Notes: generated by a model from the sequence alone, not told the origin. Shown: positions 11,151 through 22,199, numbered from the stretch's first letter. The stretch is 64,000 nucleotides of DNA from Valencia hispanica (GCA_963556495.2 OY747702.1:9171693-9235692), one strand, 5' to 3'. A program made the numbers and translations.

Positions 11151-11461
11151 TTCATCCTGTTAAAGGGGAGTTTTTCCTCTTGATTGTCACATGTATGCTC
11201 AGTGCAAAATTAAAAATAATTTTAAAAAACTGGCCCTTAATCTAATACTTTTGGCCCAGTGCCAAAACCAGATTGCTAATCACAATTAAACTGCCAAACA
11301 GTCCTAGACTGTTTTTAAGACAAAGGCTGGTCCTAGACCAGATCCTATTTACCCCAAGCCGAATGTCCATAGCCTCTGGTTCCCAAACCAGCTTTTTAAT
11401 CCCTTGACTGTTTTAAAAGATATCTGCAGAGGGCGAAATCACACACACACACACACACACA

Positions 11462-11553
<92 letters not shown>

Positions 11554-12172
11554 CACACACATATTGCCTGAAAAATAAAAATTTCTCACTTATCTAAAGG
11601 AATTACAACACTTGTATAGTGACACCAGCATTTCCTTCTCCCTTTCGCAAATGGGTGATTGGTTTACAGTCTACTAGCAAAACACAAACGATTGTGTTTC
11701 ATAAGATTTAACAGCATTACATGGTAGTCACATTCTGTTGACTTCCAAACATTAAAATCATTAGGCTGAAAACCTATGAAATCAAAGACAGTGAAGTTAC
11801 CCTTTGGCTAGCGGTGAAAGCAAGATGAGCTGTGTGAATTACAAATAAACCAACATTCTTTAATACTCCACTCAGGTTAGAGGGATTGCTGTAAAGTCTA
11901 TAACACATACAGGAAGCGACTGTCCACATGTTTTGTCCAAGAGGAGTAAATGCTGCTTGATGCAATCTGCTGGGTTTCTGTAGAATGTTTTTTAATTAAT
12001 TGAATAATCAACTGAACTTAATCCGATGTTTAATAACTCAGATCAATTGGACTATGTGCATGAATGAATTTAAATTACTTTTTCTGTAAAATTACTTTTT
12101 CTGTAAAGTGCCTTGAGATAGCATGTGTTCTTTATTGGCTCTATGCAAATAAAACTTAACTGAAACTGAATT
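11151..12172 (+). repeat. L2-type LINE 3' end split by a (CA)n-bearing insertion
   Basis: Left piece 11151-11205 carries TTTCATCCTGTTAAAGGGGA, then GTTTTTCCTCT and ATGCTCAGT. The family continues at 11880 with AGGGATTGCTG, GAAGCGACTGTCCACATG, GCAATCTGCTGGG and, near 12112, CTTGAGATAGCATGTGTTCT and ATGCAAATAAAACTTAACTG. The roughly 675 bp between (11206-11879) is foreign to the family and contains the CA microsatellite. This looks like one old copy split by an insertion of unknown origin. Confidence 0.6.
11440..11560. repeat. (CA)n microsatellite
   Basis: About 55 CA units with one CCC interruption near 11464 and a GG interruption near 11553. Confidence 0.97.
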
Positions 12173-12299
12173 ACCCTGACATCTCCGTGTCACATGCATG
12201 GGATTTTGTTGTAATACTAAAAAACATTCAATTAAATCGTAATTTAATACAAAATGGAAGAAATAAATCGCACACAAATGGAGGTGACACTGTTTTATT

Positions 12300-12430
12300 T
12301 ATTTTATTTATTTATTTTACTTGTTTATTTAACAGGGACAATGTGCAAAAACATTAATTAAAGATGTTTTACACCAGATTATAGCCAAAGCTAGTTTCCA
12401 TATGCAGTCCCTGAGCAGGTGAGAATGTGA
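12300..12430. repeat. Fish-type TTTAACAGGGACAATG repeat
   Basis: A T-rich head (TTTATTTATTTA) is followed by TTTAACAGGGACAATGTGCA, CATTAATTAAAGATG, AGCCAAAGCTAGTTT and GCAGTCCCTGAGCAGGTG. I recall this combination as a dispersed repeat in many fish genomes. Its class is not evident from the sequence. Confidence 0.4.
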
Positions 12431-13009
12431 ATTAAAATATCTTAAATTATGATCAGTGCAGTAAATATTTGCAATTTTAAAAACTACTGAAGTGTTTAAG
12501 AAATAATAAAGCAGTGGCTGCCCATTTACATTTCACAGTTGTCATACTTAAAGCTTCAAAAAGAAAATCTATTGGCATAACTAGAGGAAATGCATCCTGT
12601 TAAATACTAGACTTATTTTCCTTATGGCTAAGAAGCAGAACGTGATCCCCTTTTAGCATGGAGAGGGTGCAAGTTTCACCTCATGCTTTGTTCATTGGGA
12701 AGTCTCATCCATATTGATTTTTCTATTCATAGGTATGAGGAGGAATAATTGCCCAGAGTACTCAGATGTTTTCATTGATTGCTGCAGTCATGCTCATCTT
12801 CAGCCTCAATCTTTGGCATTGATCTCATTTTCTCTCTTAACAATCACTATAAAAACACACACTGCACACTTTCATTGATTTTCTCTTTCAACCTACATTT
12901 TTATTTTTCTCTCCATTTAACATTTAAAAGATTTTATATTTTATCCAAATAGCCCAAAGGTGCTAATTTAGAATCAAAGTGGCAAGTTAATCTAAAAAAT
13001 TATCCATCG
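12431..13009. other. Unassigned AT-rich sequence
   Basis: Nothing recognisable. Confidence 0.4.
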
Positions 13010-13490
13010 CAGCAGTTGACCTCTTCTTCTCTTTTGGGTTTTCTATTTAGGGGTTGCTACAGCGAACCATCCACCAAAAGATGTGTCACAACTAAAACTA
13101 GTATTGATTTTTTTGACTGCAATTCCACTGGGTTGTCTCAGTTCTGTTTGGCAAACCCAGGTGCACAAGGAAACACTGTGATGGCCTTTAAAGTGTTGTT
13201 GGTTACACTGCATTTCAATTTCCCCAAACATTGACCCAAAAGTGCTGTAGAAAACGCTAAATTAGAATATATTTGCGGCAGGTCTCGCAAAGTTATTCTA
13301 CATATTGTGAATAGTGATAACCTTTTGTAGATCAAGAGACACACAAATGCAATTACATTACCGTAGTAACCGTGTGGTTTTTTTCATGGTGTGTCTAAAA
13401 GGAAAAGAAAGGAACTCAAACTGTCTGGTGTTACCATTAGGGTTGAGAGGTCTTGTGGAACAAAATGGTCACATTAAACCCAACAATAGA
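13010..13490 (+). repeat. Local duplication, unit 1
   Basis: This unit matches 13818-14203 through GCAGTTGACCT, TCTGTTTGGCAAACC, ACTGTGATGGCC, GTGCTGTAGAAAACGCTAAA, AAAGTTATTCTACAT and GTGTGTCTAAAAGGAAAAGA. Near 13025-13130 it carries about 100 extra bases, including a degenerate GGGTTGCTACAGCGAACC motif, that unit 2 lacks. No protein frame is shared intact between the units. Confidence 0.8.
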
Positions 13491-13817
13491 AGGCATTATA
13501 GTTTATTCCTAAATCGGAGCTAAAGCCGTGGTTGGCTGTCTGTTAGGCCTCTGAGAACTTCCCTTTGTGTAAACCTCAAGCACAGTTTACTTCGGTCTTA
13601 CAAGGTTTCTCCTACCATTTGGCTTTAATAAAGTTCATTTTGCTCAGTGGTGACCTGTGTGGTTTGGTCAAAATAGCAAGAATTTTGTGAACGGTCAATA
13701 TTAACATTGTTTTTTAAGACTGAGTTCAGAGGGGACCTATCATTTATTCATTCATTCATTCATGGCAGGGCTATTTTTGTTACCATTAATGGAATATTAA
13801 TGAGAACAGCTTATCTA

Positions 13818-14203
13818 CGAGCAGTTGACCTGGGTTGGATTCCCAACCAAAGCCCTGTTTCAGCTCTGTTTGGCAAACCGTAGTAGACAGAGAAATACTG
13901 TGATGGCCTATAAGGTGTTGATGGTTACATTGCCTTTTGATTTCACCAAACATCGACTACAAAGTGCTGTAGAAAACGCTAAATTAATTATCGGCAGCTC
14001 TCACAAAGTTATTCTACATCTTGTGAATAGTGAAAACAGCGTAGATCAACAGACACAAATGCAATATGATTATAATACCATAGTACCTGTGTGTTTTTTC
14101 AAGGTGTGTCTGAAAGGAAAAGAAAGAAACTCAAAATGTCTGCTGTTACGATTAGGGGCGAGAGGTCTTGTGAAACAAAATGGTTGCATTTAAAACAACA
14201 AGA
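13818..14203 (+). repeat. Local duplication, unit 2
   Basis: Direct copy of 13010-13490 at an offset of about 722 bp, with scattered substitutions and small indels but no inversion. The 122-codon frame at 13825-14193 is not kept open in unit 1, so I do not call it a gene. Confidence 0.8.
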
Positions 14204-15144
14204 CCTTAGACATGGAAAGGTGTGAAATCCTAAAAAAAATTATTACAGTCAACGTATGGTGTGGAGCATGTGTGATCGAGTGTTATGTACAAGTTATGAC
14301 TTTTGTAAATGTGTTAAAGAGGTCAATGAGTCATTTAATGAAAGAAATTTCTTCCTGACAAACTCTGAATGCGACTCTCCTTAATTTAATAGACATATAC
14401 AATTACACTTTTTGCTTGGCAAATCAAAATATAGACAGCATTGAAAGGTAAGTACACCTTCGACATGATAGGGAAAATCACATATCTCTGAGCATGACAT
14501 GAAAGTCGATGTGATGACGCAAAGTCATACTACAAGGAACTGGAAGCAGAGTCAATGGGAGATTTCCGGAAATTAACCCATCAGGGACCATTCAAAGTAA
14601 CAAGCAGTTTTGACAGTCGCTTCCCTTCCTCGGCTTGACCTGGAACTTCACATTGTGCCTTCTTTCAGCATGAGGCATGTGTGAATGGATTGAAAGCTGA
14701 AATAAGCTTTCCGCTTTATAGCTTAAAGTGAATAGACCTCATTGTCTTGGTGAGGTTAACAAGACTTATATTACCAATAAGAACATTGCTTTAATGACTT
14801 GACCAAGAAAAGTTGACTTATGAATACCAAAGATCGTTTCCCTTACCACAACAAAGTTTCAACAGAGAGAGTATTGGAGGGGAGATAGGTATGCACGTAG
14901 GAGGATGATGATGGTGATGATGAGGAGCATGGAGGTTTACAGATGTGAAGTAGTTCCAGAGTCTTCATTGCTGAAGGGATTATTAAACGAGTAACTCCAG
15001 GAAAAGCTCAAGTAGGTCGTCCATACAAGTGCCTGGAGCTTATCTTCATAAAGGAGGGTTAGGTAAATGCTTGGAATGATGGGAAACAACTAGGAGACAC
15101 AGAGGGCTTGGGTTAATATGAATGGTAGTACTCAGGCAATGACT
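14204..15144. other. Unassigned sequence
   Basis: No domain recognised. Short GATGATGATG low-complexity sequence occurs at 14906-14930. Confidence 0.4.
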
Positions 15145-15381
15145 TCTTGAAGCCAGCTCCTCTTATCCGTTCACTTTATTTTCTTTTCTGTTTGCTTTTG
15201 TTGTTTTCTTTCTTAACCTTTTCTTAGTTACTTTATCTACCCAGCCCCTGGAGTTACTGTATTGGACCAGATCTCTTCTTGGATTACTTTTCTATGGACT
15301 TATCAACATGGCTTTTCGCTCACCTGAGGATTTTGAAAAACTGCTCCACAGAATTGAGGGCATTGAAACGAAGCCTAGCGT

Positions 15382-16611
15382 TTGGAAATTAATTTTGATC
15401 TCCACGCTGATTATGGACAAAATGACCCAACTTTACCTTTGAATACAAACAGCCCTGTGTTATGTCGGTCTAACCGTGTCACAGAGACTCCCTACAGGCG
15501 TCTGAGCAGCAGAACTCCGCACTACAATGAAAACTGGCCAGCTTTAAAACGCATGAAATCCACCCCAGCCCGTTCTCCGAGGAAGAAAAAACAAAAGAAA
15601 CTCCGACACAGAGAAACCTCTGAACCCAGAACTGCCGCTTCTGCTAAAAGTAAACAAAAGAGGTTTCAGCCAAAAACAAGAGATATTTCTCCACCTGGAA
15701 TCGCGCTGAAAAACAGATTCGCAGCCTTGAGTTCGCCGAAAGATGACGCAGCCCCCAGGACCAGTCAAAGCCACCAGGAGAAACCCAGCCGCATCAAACG
15801 GACACATAACAAAGTAAGAGCGCCCCCGGCAAAGACTGTTATCATACAAGACGGATCAATTAATGGAATTGAGGCTTTTTGTAGCAAGAATACCAAAGTT
15901 TATAGCTGCTACAAAAATACAGTGAGAGAAATATCAGAAAAAATCCCTAAAATCTTGGACCAACATCCTGCTTTGGAAAAGCTCGTCATTCACGCTGGAT
16001 CAGCAGATATAGCGATGAGACAATCAGAGATTCTGAAGAGAGACTTTTCTGATCTCCTACAGAGACTTGATGGACTTAACGTAAACATCCTCATCAGCGG
16101 ACCAGTCCCTGAAGCGAATGATGAAATATTTAGCAGACTCCGCATGCTCCATAAATGGTTGAAGAAACTATCAGCTGAGAAGTCGTTCACATTTATTAAT
16201 AATTTCAAAGTATTTGGAAGTGCTAATCATCTGTTCAAAGCAGGCCGTTATCTTAACAAGGCCGGAGTAAGGCTCCTAGCAGCAAACATTTTTTCTTATC
16301 AAAATCAGAAAGCAAAACACTTGCTCCCAAAAGCTGACCTTGAGGCGCCCATGGATATCAGAGAACAAAAACAGCAAGTCTGGATGACACCACAGGAGCG
16401 AACAGATAAACAACCATCAGAGATTAAGTCTTCATCTTCCTGTGACTCAGCCACATCAAATGAGTCTCCATTTGGAAACTTTACAGACAGACTGAACGAG
16501 CAAATCAAATTTGGGACACAATTAACACCTAAACTTAGACTACACCAAACGCCTGGGACTAGTGTCAATAAGCCTGGGAGCTCCCCCCCACTGATTATTA
16601 CAGATATTTGA
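15382..16611 (+). CDS. L2 LINE ORF1 protein, esterase (SGNH-like) domain with altered catalytic blocks
   Basis: This is a 409-codon open frame. Residues about 1-140 are basic and low in structure (many Lys, Arg, Ser and Pro; KKKQKKLRHRE). Residues about 150-310 resemble the esterase domain carried by ORF1 of L2/CR1 LINEs: IIQDGSI, CYKNTVREI, EKLVIHAGSADI, ISGPVPEAND, KKLSAEKSFTFI. Known relatives have a GDS nucleophile block and a DGLH-type Asp/His block. Here the first reads QDGS and the last reads AGRYLNKAG, so the Asp and His positions appear lost. Frame 1 has a stop at 15376. A more natural start is the ATG at 15309 (MAFRSPEDFEKLLHRIEG), which reaches this frame only through a frameshift near 15378. 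The first codon given here is TTG. ORF1 may bind RNA in retrotransposition; activity here is doubtful. Confidence 0.7.
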   Translation: MEINFDLHADYGQNDPTLPLNTNSPVLCRSNRVTETPYRRLSSRTPHYNENWPALKRMKSTPARSPRKKKQKKLRHRETSEPRTAASAKSKQKRFQPKTRDISPPGIALKNRFAALSSPKDDAAPRTSQSHQEKPSRIKRTHNKVRAPPAKTVIIQDGSINGIEAFCSKNTKVYSCYKNTVREISEKIPKILDQHPALEKLVIHAGSADIAMRQSEILKRDFSDLLQRLDGLNVNILISGPVPEANDEIFSRLRMLHKWLKKLSAEKSFTFINNFKVFGSANHLFKAGRYLNKAGVRLLAANIFSYQNQKAKHLLPKADLEAPMDIREQKQQVWMTPQERTDKQPSEIKSSSSCDSATSNESPFGNFTDRLNEQIKFGTQLTPKLRLHQTPGTSVNKPGSSPPLIITDI

Positions 16612-16831
16612 TATTTGAGGGAACCGGGCAATAAATCCACCCCTACCGTCTCCCAGAATTCACCCGGCACCCCTGAGGCTATATCAGTGATTATCAGCAG
16701 CAGGAAACATAAACCGTTAACCACACGCTCTCATATTGAACAAAATCTCAAATTGATAACCTGTCAGAAGGTTCAGCTGCCCATCATCACAATACTTAAG
16801 TTAGCTCCCACTAGGCAAGATTATAGCAACC

Positions 16832-17683
16832 AATAACATTAGCTACCATAACTACGCAGATGACACTCAGCTCTACATTACAATGTCACCAGGTGACTCT
16901 GAACCCATTCAAACCCTAAATCAATGCATTGACCAAATAAATGGATGGATGTGCCATAACTTTCTCCAGCTGAATAGAAACAAAACTGAAGTGATTATTT
17001 TTGGACCCAAGGAGGAACGATCAAGAGTCAGCACACAGCTTCAATTAATACAGCTAGAAACTACTGATCAGGTTCGTAACCTAGGTGTAGTAATGGACTC
17101 AGACCTGAACCTCCAGGGTCACATAAAGGCAATAACAAGGTCAGCGTTCTATCACCTGAAGAACATCTCTAGGATTAAAGGACTGATTTTGCAACACGAC
17201 TTAGAAAAACTCTTCCATGCGTTTATCTTTAGTCGGATTGATTACTGCAACAGCATCTTCACAGGTCTGCCTAAAAAGTCAATCAGACAGCTGCAGCTGA
17301 TCCAGAACGCTGCCGCTCGCGTCCTCACTAGAACCAGGAAAGTAGAGCACATCACCCCAGTTCTAAAGTCCTTACACTGGCTCCCTGTAGCTCAGAGAAT
17401 AGACTTTAAAATACTTTTACTAGTTTATAAATCATTACATGGCTTAGCACCAAAATATGTTGAAGACCTGTTGTCATGGTACCAACCACCAAGACCACTC
17501 AGGTCCTCCAACTCTAGCCTACTAAACATCCCTAGACTCAGAACTAAACATGGAGAAGCAGCTTTCACTTTTTATGCTCCCCTTATCTGGAACAGACTTC
17601 CTGACGAGTGTAGAGCTGCTGAAACTCTGAACTGCTTTAAATCAAGACTAAAAACTCATCTGTTTAGAATTGCCTTTGAGTAA
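16832..17683 (+). pseudogene. L2 LINE reverse transcriptase, C-terminal third
   Basis: In frame from 16832 the sequence gives the catalytic block [14 protein letters not shown] (16844-16885), then [122 protein letters not shown] and a C-terminal [15 protein letters not shown] stop. The frame is fully open from YADD to the stop, suggesting relatively recent insertion, but the endonuclease and RT motifs upstream of YADD are absent, so it cannot act alone. Confidence 0.85.
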
Positions 17684-17886
17684 ATGCTTGATGTCATATG
17701 TATGAAATGTGTTCATGCTCTCTTGCTTTTTTTTATTTTTCTCTTGCTTTATTGTGTATCATATGTAATGTGTGTTTCTATTATGTGTTTCTTTTAAATC
17801 ACCAAATCATGTAAAGCACCCTGAATTACCCTGCTGTTGAAAGTGTGCTATACAAATAAAATTGCCTTGCCTTGCCTTGCCTTATC

Positions 17887-18587
17887 CTGGAGCACCAGAT
17901 CTATACTCCGCCCTCCAGTGGACATGTATAGTCCCTTGATAGAGAGAAAACCACCAAACAAACACAACAACCCAGACTCCTGACACGAAGGTCATACAAA
18001 CAGGTTACTATTTGAGCAACGTGGCACGTCCATTTTGATTCTAGATCAGTACCTCTCAAATAGTGGAGTGTGCCCAGGACTTTTGTCTTTTGTCAAGCTT
18101 GAACGATAAACAAGCCTCAAGTCACTAGGTGGAAGCAGTGCTCAAACTAATCAACAGGCTAGCTGTTCATCTCAGCAGAAGTAGTCTACTGGTGTACAGA
18201 CTGATGGAGAAGGGATTTATGAAGTTTGCAATGTGGTAAAGGTGGGGGGTGGGGGTTTGCGGAAATTAAACAAACAAAATGGAATACACAATTAAAACGA
18301 TGTTCCTGTGGTGTTTTGGCGACTGCAGCTCCTGTACCTGTTGTTACCGGGTTGGGTCGGCCCTCCTCTCTAAACGGACAGAGTAAACCAGCCAGCCCTG
18401 GCAAAAACAAAAACAAACAAAAAACCTTGAAACACCAACATCCTCATAAAAGAAAAAAAAGAAAGAAAAAAAAACTCGAAGGTTAGCGCAAGGGTCAACG
18501 CTAGCGATGTTTGTGACTCAGGAGAACAACCCCTTCAATAAGTTCTGTCACGGGAGTTCTGTCTTCACGGGAAGTTTGATCACGGGC
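17887..18587. other. Unassigned sequence
   Basis: No domain or terminal repeat recognised; purine-rich around 18400-18480. Confidence 0.4.
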
Positions 18588-19195
18588 TACACTTCAACTG
18601 TAAGAGACATAATGCAAACAAATACAGGAAATCACATTGTATAATTTTTAAATAATTTATTTATAGAATTGTGCAGAAAATAAGTATTTAACCCTACAAA
18701 CAAGGAAGAATTCTGGCCCTCAGAGACCTGTTACTCTTCTATCCTTCACTCATTACCTGTATTAATGGCACCTGTTTGAACTCGTTATCTGTATGAAAGG
18801 TACCTGTCCACATTTTCAAACAATCAAACTCCAACCTCCACTATGGCCAAGACAAGAGAGCTGTCTAAGGACACCAGGGACAAGATTGTACACCTGCACA
18901 AGACTGGGATAAGCCAATCTACAATAGGCAAGCAGCTTGGTGAGAAGAGATAAGCTGTTACACTGTGAAGCATGTGGTGGAAACATTATGCTTTGGGGCT
19001 GCTTTTCTGCAAAAGGGACAGGACGACTGTACCTAAAAGGATGAATGGGGCCATCAATTGTGAGATTTTGAGCTTCAATGGTCTTCCATCATTGAGAGAA
19101 TTGAAGATGAAACATGGCTGGATCTTCCAGCATGACAATGATCCCAAACACACCGCCCGGGCAACGAAGGATGGCTACATTAAAAGCATTTCTGT
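18588..19195 (+). pseudogene. Tc1-like transposase fragment, internally deleted
   Basis: The segment begins inside a Tc1 end (CTACACTTCAACTGTAAGAG). It encodes the N-terminal helix-turn-helix start [20 protein letters not shown] with a following [15 protein letters not shown] (18844-18950), then jumps directly to the late catalytic part, recognisable as AAGCATGTGGTGGAAACATT and ATCTTCCAGCATGACAATGA (the second Asp block) at 19120-19141. About 400 bases of the middle are missing at 18950. The right part is cut off at 19195 by a gypsy LTR. The remaining TIRs are lost. It is the same Tc1 family as the reverse-strand copy at 50478-51445. Confidence 0.8.
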
Positions 19196-19878
19196 TAAGA
19201 TTCAGTTACTGTGTGCTGGGAATGTGGGTGTGTCTGTCTTACCTTTGTGCAGGATGCAACAGGCAGGAGCTGCACCAGCTGAAACTCATCAGCAGCAATC
19301 AGCTTCCCTCAGCTTCATTCAGTACTGGAGCTTAAAAGAAGAATGGCTCCCTGAGACTGACACCAGTTGGCTATCTCACCTTGTTTGGTAACAGGCCTCT
19401 TAATTACTTCTCAGAACCCAAGAAAGATACTTTTTAGCTGAGCTTCTACTCACTTTTCTTGTTTCTTCTCAGACTCCTGGATGACTTCCTGTGTCCTTGT
19501 TTCCTCGTTCATGTCAAGATCTCTCCATTCTCAATTCACTCCTCAGATCCTCCCCAGTCAGCCTCTTCGCCACTCCTCCCTAGAAGAACACCTACCTGCA
19601 AACACTCCAGCTGATCACCTGCCTGTCCAACCTTCAGCGCCAGTCCACCTGCAGAATACATACACCAGATCACTCATCTCCCAGACCACCTGCTCCAAGG
19701 CAACCTCAGTAACTGTTCACCTACTTACCTCCTTCTGGAACTCATCTCTCGGGACTGTGAGCCAAGTCTTCCAATGGCCTGGCCAGTTCCTGCTCATGAA
19801 ATAAATATTTTACTAAACCGCAATTCTGTTGTCTGTATTATTTTGCCTAAATCAGAGTCTCGGCGTTCATCATGACAG
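19196..19878 (+). mobile_element. Ty3/gypsy (sushi-like) LTR
   Basis: The candidate LTR starts TGTTAAGATTCAG immediately after the broken Tc1 and ends ...CATCATGACA before the gag leader. It is about 680 bp, TG...CA bounded, with a polyadenylation-type AATAAATATT at 19801 and a short R/U5-like segment after it. No second LTR was found downstream, so it is a 5' LTR with a truncated body. The boundaries are inferred from the TG/CA termini and the abrupt change from Tc1 sequence. Confidence 0.65.
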
Positions 19879-20104
19879 AACCAACTGGCCATACTGACTC
19901 TGTGGCACAGCAACAGACAGCTCTCTCACAGAAAGGCATTCTCATAGGTCAACACAAATCTATCTTCCAACACACAGCTTGACAACAAACCGCCCTAGTC
20001 AAAAATATGAACAAACTTACCCATTACCTTCTGGATTTAAATTCCAAGTTTCAAAATATCACAACTAATCCTTCTCCATCTCCCTTTGCAGCTTCCAGTA
20101 CCAC
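19879..20104 (+). pseudogene. gag: Gypsy gag, N-terminal remnant
   Basis: The frame directly after the LTR reads TEPTGHTDSVAQQQTALSQK, then GILIGQHKSIFQHTA, a stop, and NKLTHYLLDLNSKFQNI. A polar, Gln-rich, coiled-coil-like start is typical of sushi-type gag. At least one stop codon is present. The frame is cut at about 20104 by foreign AT-rich sequence. Confidence 0.6.
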
Positions 20105-20592
20105 TTATATTTTTAGCCTAGCTTTTTACTAATTATTTATTATAGTCTATCAAATTGCTCAGCATTTTTTACTTGCTTACTTTTTATCAGTGTTTAACTA
20201 CTTAATCTTATTATATATATCCACTGCTTATTTATATATTTTAACCTGTTATTTTAATCGGTAGTGCTTGGGTGGAAGTGGGCATCTCGGCCTTGCCACC
20301 TCTGGGCGTCCTGGGTCAGTGCCTTGGCGGCTGCTGCTGCCAGTGCAGATGGCTCTTTTGATGGTATTTCCTTACCTTACCTGGCTCATTTGTACTCGGC
20401 CCAATGTCCTTTTATTGTTGCTATTGAGTGTGTTTGCGGATGGGGGTTGTGTTGGGGGAAGGGGGTATAATTGTGATCATGCTTTTAAATCAGTCGGGGA
20501 GGGATGGAAATATGGTTTAGGTTTGGTTATTTTAAATCTGTGAAGCATTTTTAGTTGCAATGTTTGCATGAAAAAAAAGTTTGATTTGATTT
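20105..20592 (+). repeat. Insertion in gypsy gag, LINE-like 3' end
   Basis: The segment is AT-rich, then moderately GC-rich, and ends CTGTGAAGCATTTTTAGTTGC, then AATGTTTGCATG and a short TTTGATTTGATT tail. The same ending occurs at 35635-35715. That is the form of a non-LTR 3' end. The flanking gag does not rejoin exactly, so part of gag was also lost. Confidence 0.5.
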
Positions 20593-21165
20593 AAAGAAAC
20601 TTTTTCCCCAGCTCAGAATGAAGAAGAATTCGGAAAGAGACTTTGGGGTTCAAACAAGGAAACATGTCAGTGGCAGAATTTGCTATTGAGTTCTATACTT
20701 TTGCTGCAGAATTAGGGTGGAATTCACCTGCACTCAAAGGGGCCTTCTACCAGGCTTTAAATGAGAAGATCAAAGATGATCTGGCTAACCAAGACGACCC
20801 TAAGACCCTCAATGGACTCATAGATTTGGCCATCCATTTAGACAACAGGTGACATGAACAAAATAGAAACATTTTCCTTAATTGGTCACCCCAGATGCGC
20901 CCCCAGTCACCCCAGATGCGCCCCCAGGCTCTCACCAGAGGAACGACAGAGACATATGGCCTCAGGATTATGCCTTTATTGGGGTACTGCCACTAATTTA
21001 ATTTCCTCTTGCTCTGTTCGCCCCAAAAGCCCTTCAATAAGCCTGGGGGTACTGACGAGCGATTCCGGAAAACACAATCACCTCCGGTTCATCGTGTCAT
21101 CTTCTGCCTGTATCCATAACGATCAGTTCCCCTTTACATCCCTAGTAGACTCAGGTTCAGTATAA
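20593..21165 (+). pseudogene. gag-pol: Gypsy gag C-terminus, nucleocapsid and protease start
   Basis: 20643-20852 encodes the capsid end: FKQGNMSVAEFAIEFYTFAA, then ELGWNSPALKGAFYQALNEK and LIDLAIHLDNR, followed by a stop. 20854-21165 holds a degenerate zinc knuckle, CLYWGTATNLISSC in place of C-X2-C-X4-H-X4-C (one Cys is Trp and the His is Asn). It then reaches the aspartic-protease site FTSLVDSGSV just before a stop at 21163. The 20880-20925 stretch contains two copies of CACCCCAGATGCGCCCCCA. The frameshifts and lost zinc ligands show inactivation. Confidence 0.75.
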
Positions 21166-21509
21166 ACTCTCATCCCTCTAGAAAGCCATTTCACGATGCA
21201 ATATTCCTGTTCAGGCCCTCGAAAACCCCACTTACTTGGATAGTAGCTCCATGACCTCAATTATCCACTAGACATAACCCATTTCACTCATTGTTTCCAG
21301 TAACCAGCATAAGATCATCCAGTTTTTTGTTTTTCTCACCAGAGTCCCATCGTACTCAGTTTTCCCTGGAGGTCTAACCATAATCCTCATATCAACTGGT
21401 CCAGCAATCACTGAGCGTCATAGAATCCATTTTGCCACCAACACTGCTTGCAGTTCGCTATCTCAGTCTATCATAATAAACCTCAGCCCAACCTCCAACC
21501 CCCAGATAT

Positions 21510-22195
21510 TTAAAATGTCACGTTGGATTATCATGACCTACAAGTTTTTTGCAAGGACTTGGGCCTATCTCTTTTACCACATCGTCCCTACAATTTTGGT
21601 ATTGATCTGCTTCCTGGTGCTCCCCTCCCTTCAGGTCGGTTGCTTAATATCTCTGATAAAGAATACACAGCTATGGAAACATACACCAATGACTTGTTAA
21701 AAGTAGGCATTATACGTTTATCCTCCTCACCTGTCTCTTTTTCTTCATAGCCACAAAAGACAAGGCTCTCCACCCATGCATTGATCACAGACAACTCAAT
21801 CAGATAACCATCATGAACAAACATTCACTTCCTATCATAACATCTGCTTTTTAGATTTAAGAAACCCTTATCATCTGGTCCGTATACTGGAGAGAGATGA
21901 GTAGAAGACTCCCTTATGGACACCCATTGGACATTATTAATATTTATTTATGCCCGTCTGTCTCACTAACGCTCCTGCTGTCTTACAGAACCTGATTAAT
22001 GCTCCTTTACAAGTTCGTTTTTGTTTACCTGGGCGACATCCTCATTTTCTCCAGCAGCCTTGAGGAACATCAAAGTCACATCCGACAGGTTCTTCAACAG
22101 GTGCTGCAGAACAAAATATATTAAATTATATCAAAGCTGAAAAATGTGATTTCCACATTCCATCCATAATCTTCTTGGGCTTCAGGGTGGATAGG
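21510..22195 (+). pseudogene. pol: Gypsy reverse transcriptase remnant
   Basis: 21523-21750 encodes the RT entry: [53 protein letters not shown] frameshift leads to [17 protein letters not shown] and NKHSLPIIT. The palm motif at 22023-22052 is [10 protein letters not shown], where an active enzyme has [21 protein letters not shown] and AEKCDFHIPSIIFLGF follow. The sequence then ends without RNase H, integrase or a 3' LTR. Several stops lie between 21165 and 21510. Protein spacing and motif order match sushi-type gypsy pol. Confidence 0.8.
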
Positions 22196-22199
22196 TGAA

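Larger units (their letters stand above)
15145..17886 (+). mobile_element. L2-clade LINE with internal deletion and (CCTTG)n tail
   Basis: The element holds a long ORF1 (15382-16611), a short leftover of the start of ORF2 (16615-16836) and then jumps to the RT catalytic block (16832-17683). It ends at TGTGCTATACAAATAAAATT followed by CCTTG units at 17863-17884. The endonuclease and first half of the RT are missing, so this is an internally deleted copy. Two more 3' copies of the same family, also with GCCTTGCC tails, lie at 41428-42475 and 45297-46245. The left boundary is approximate; no target-site duplication was identified. Confidence 0.75.

Noticed and set aside
13825..14193. 122-codon frame as a coding exon
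   Set aside because: The duplicated copy 722 bp upstream does not keep the frame, and differences include frame-breaking indels.
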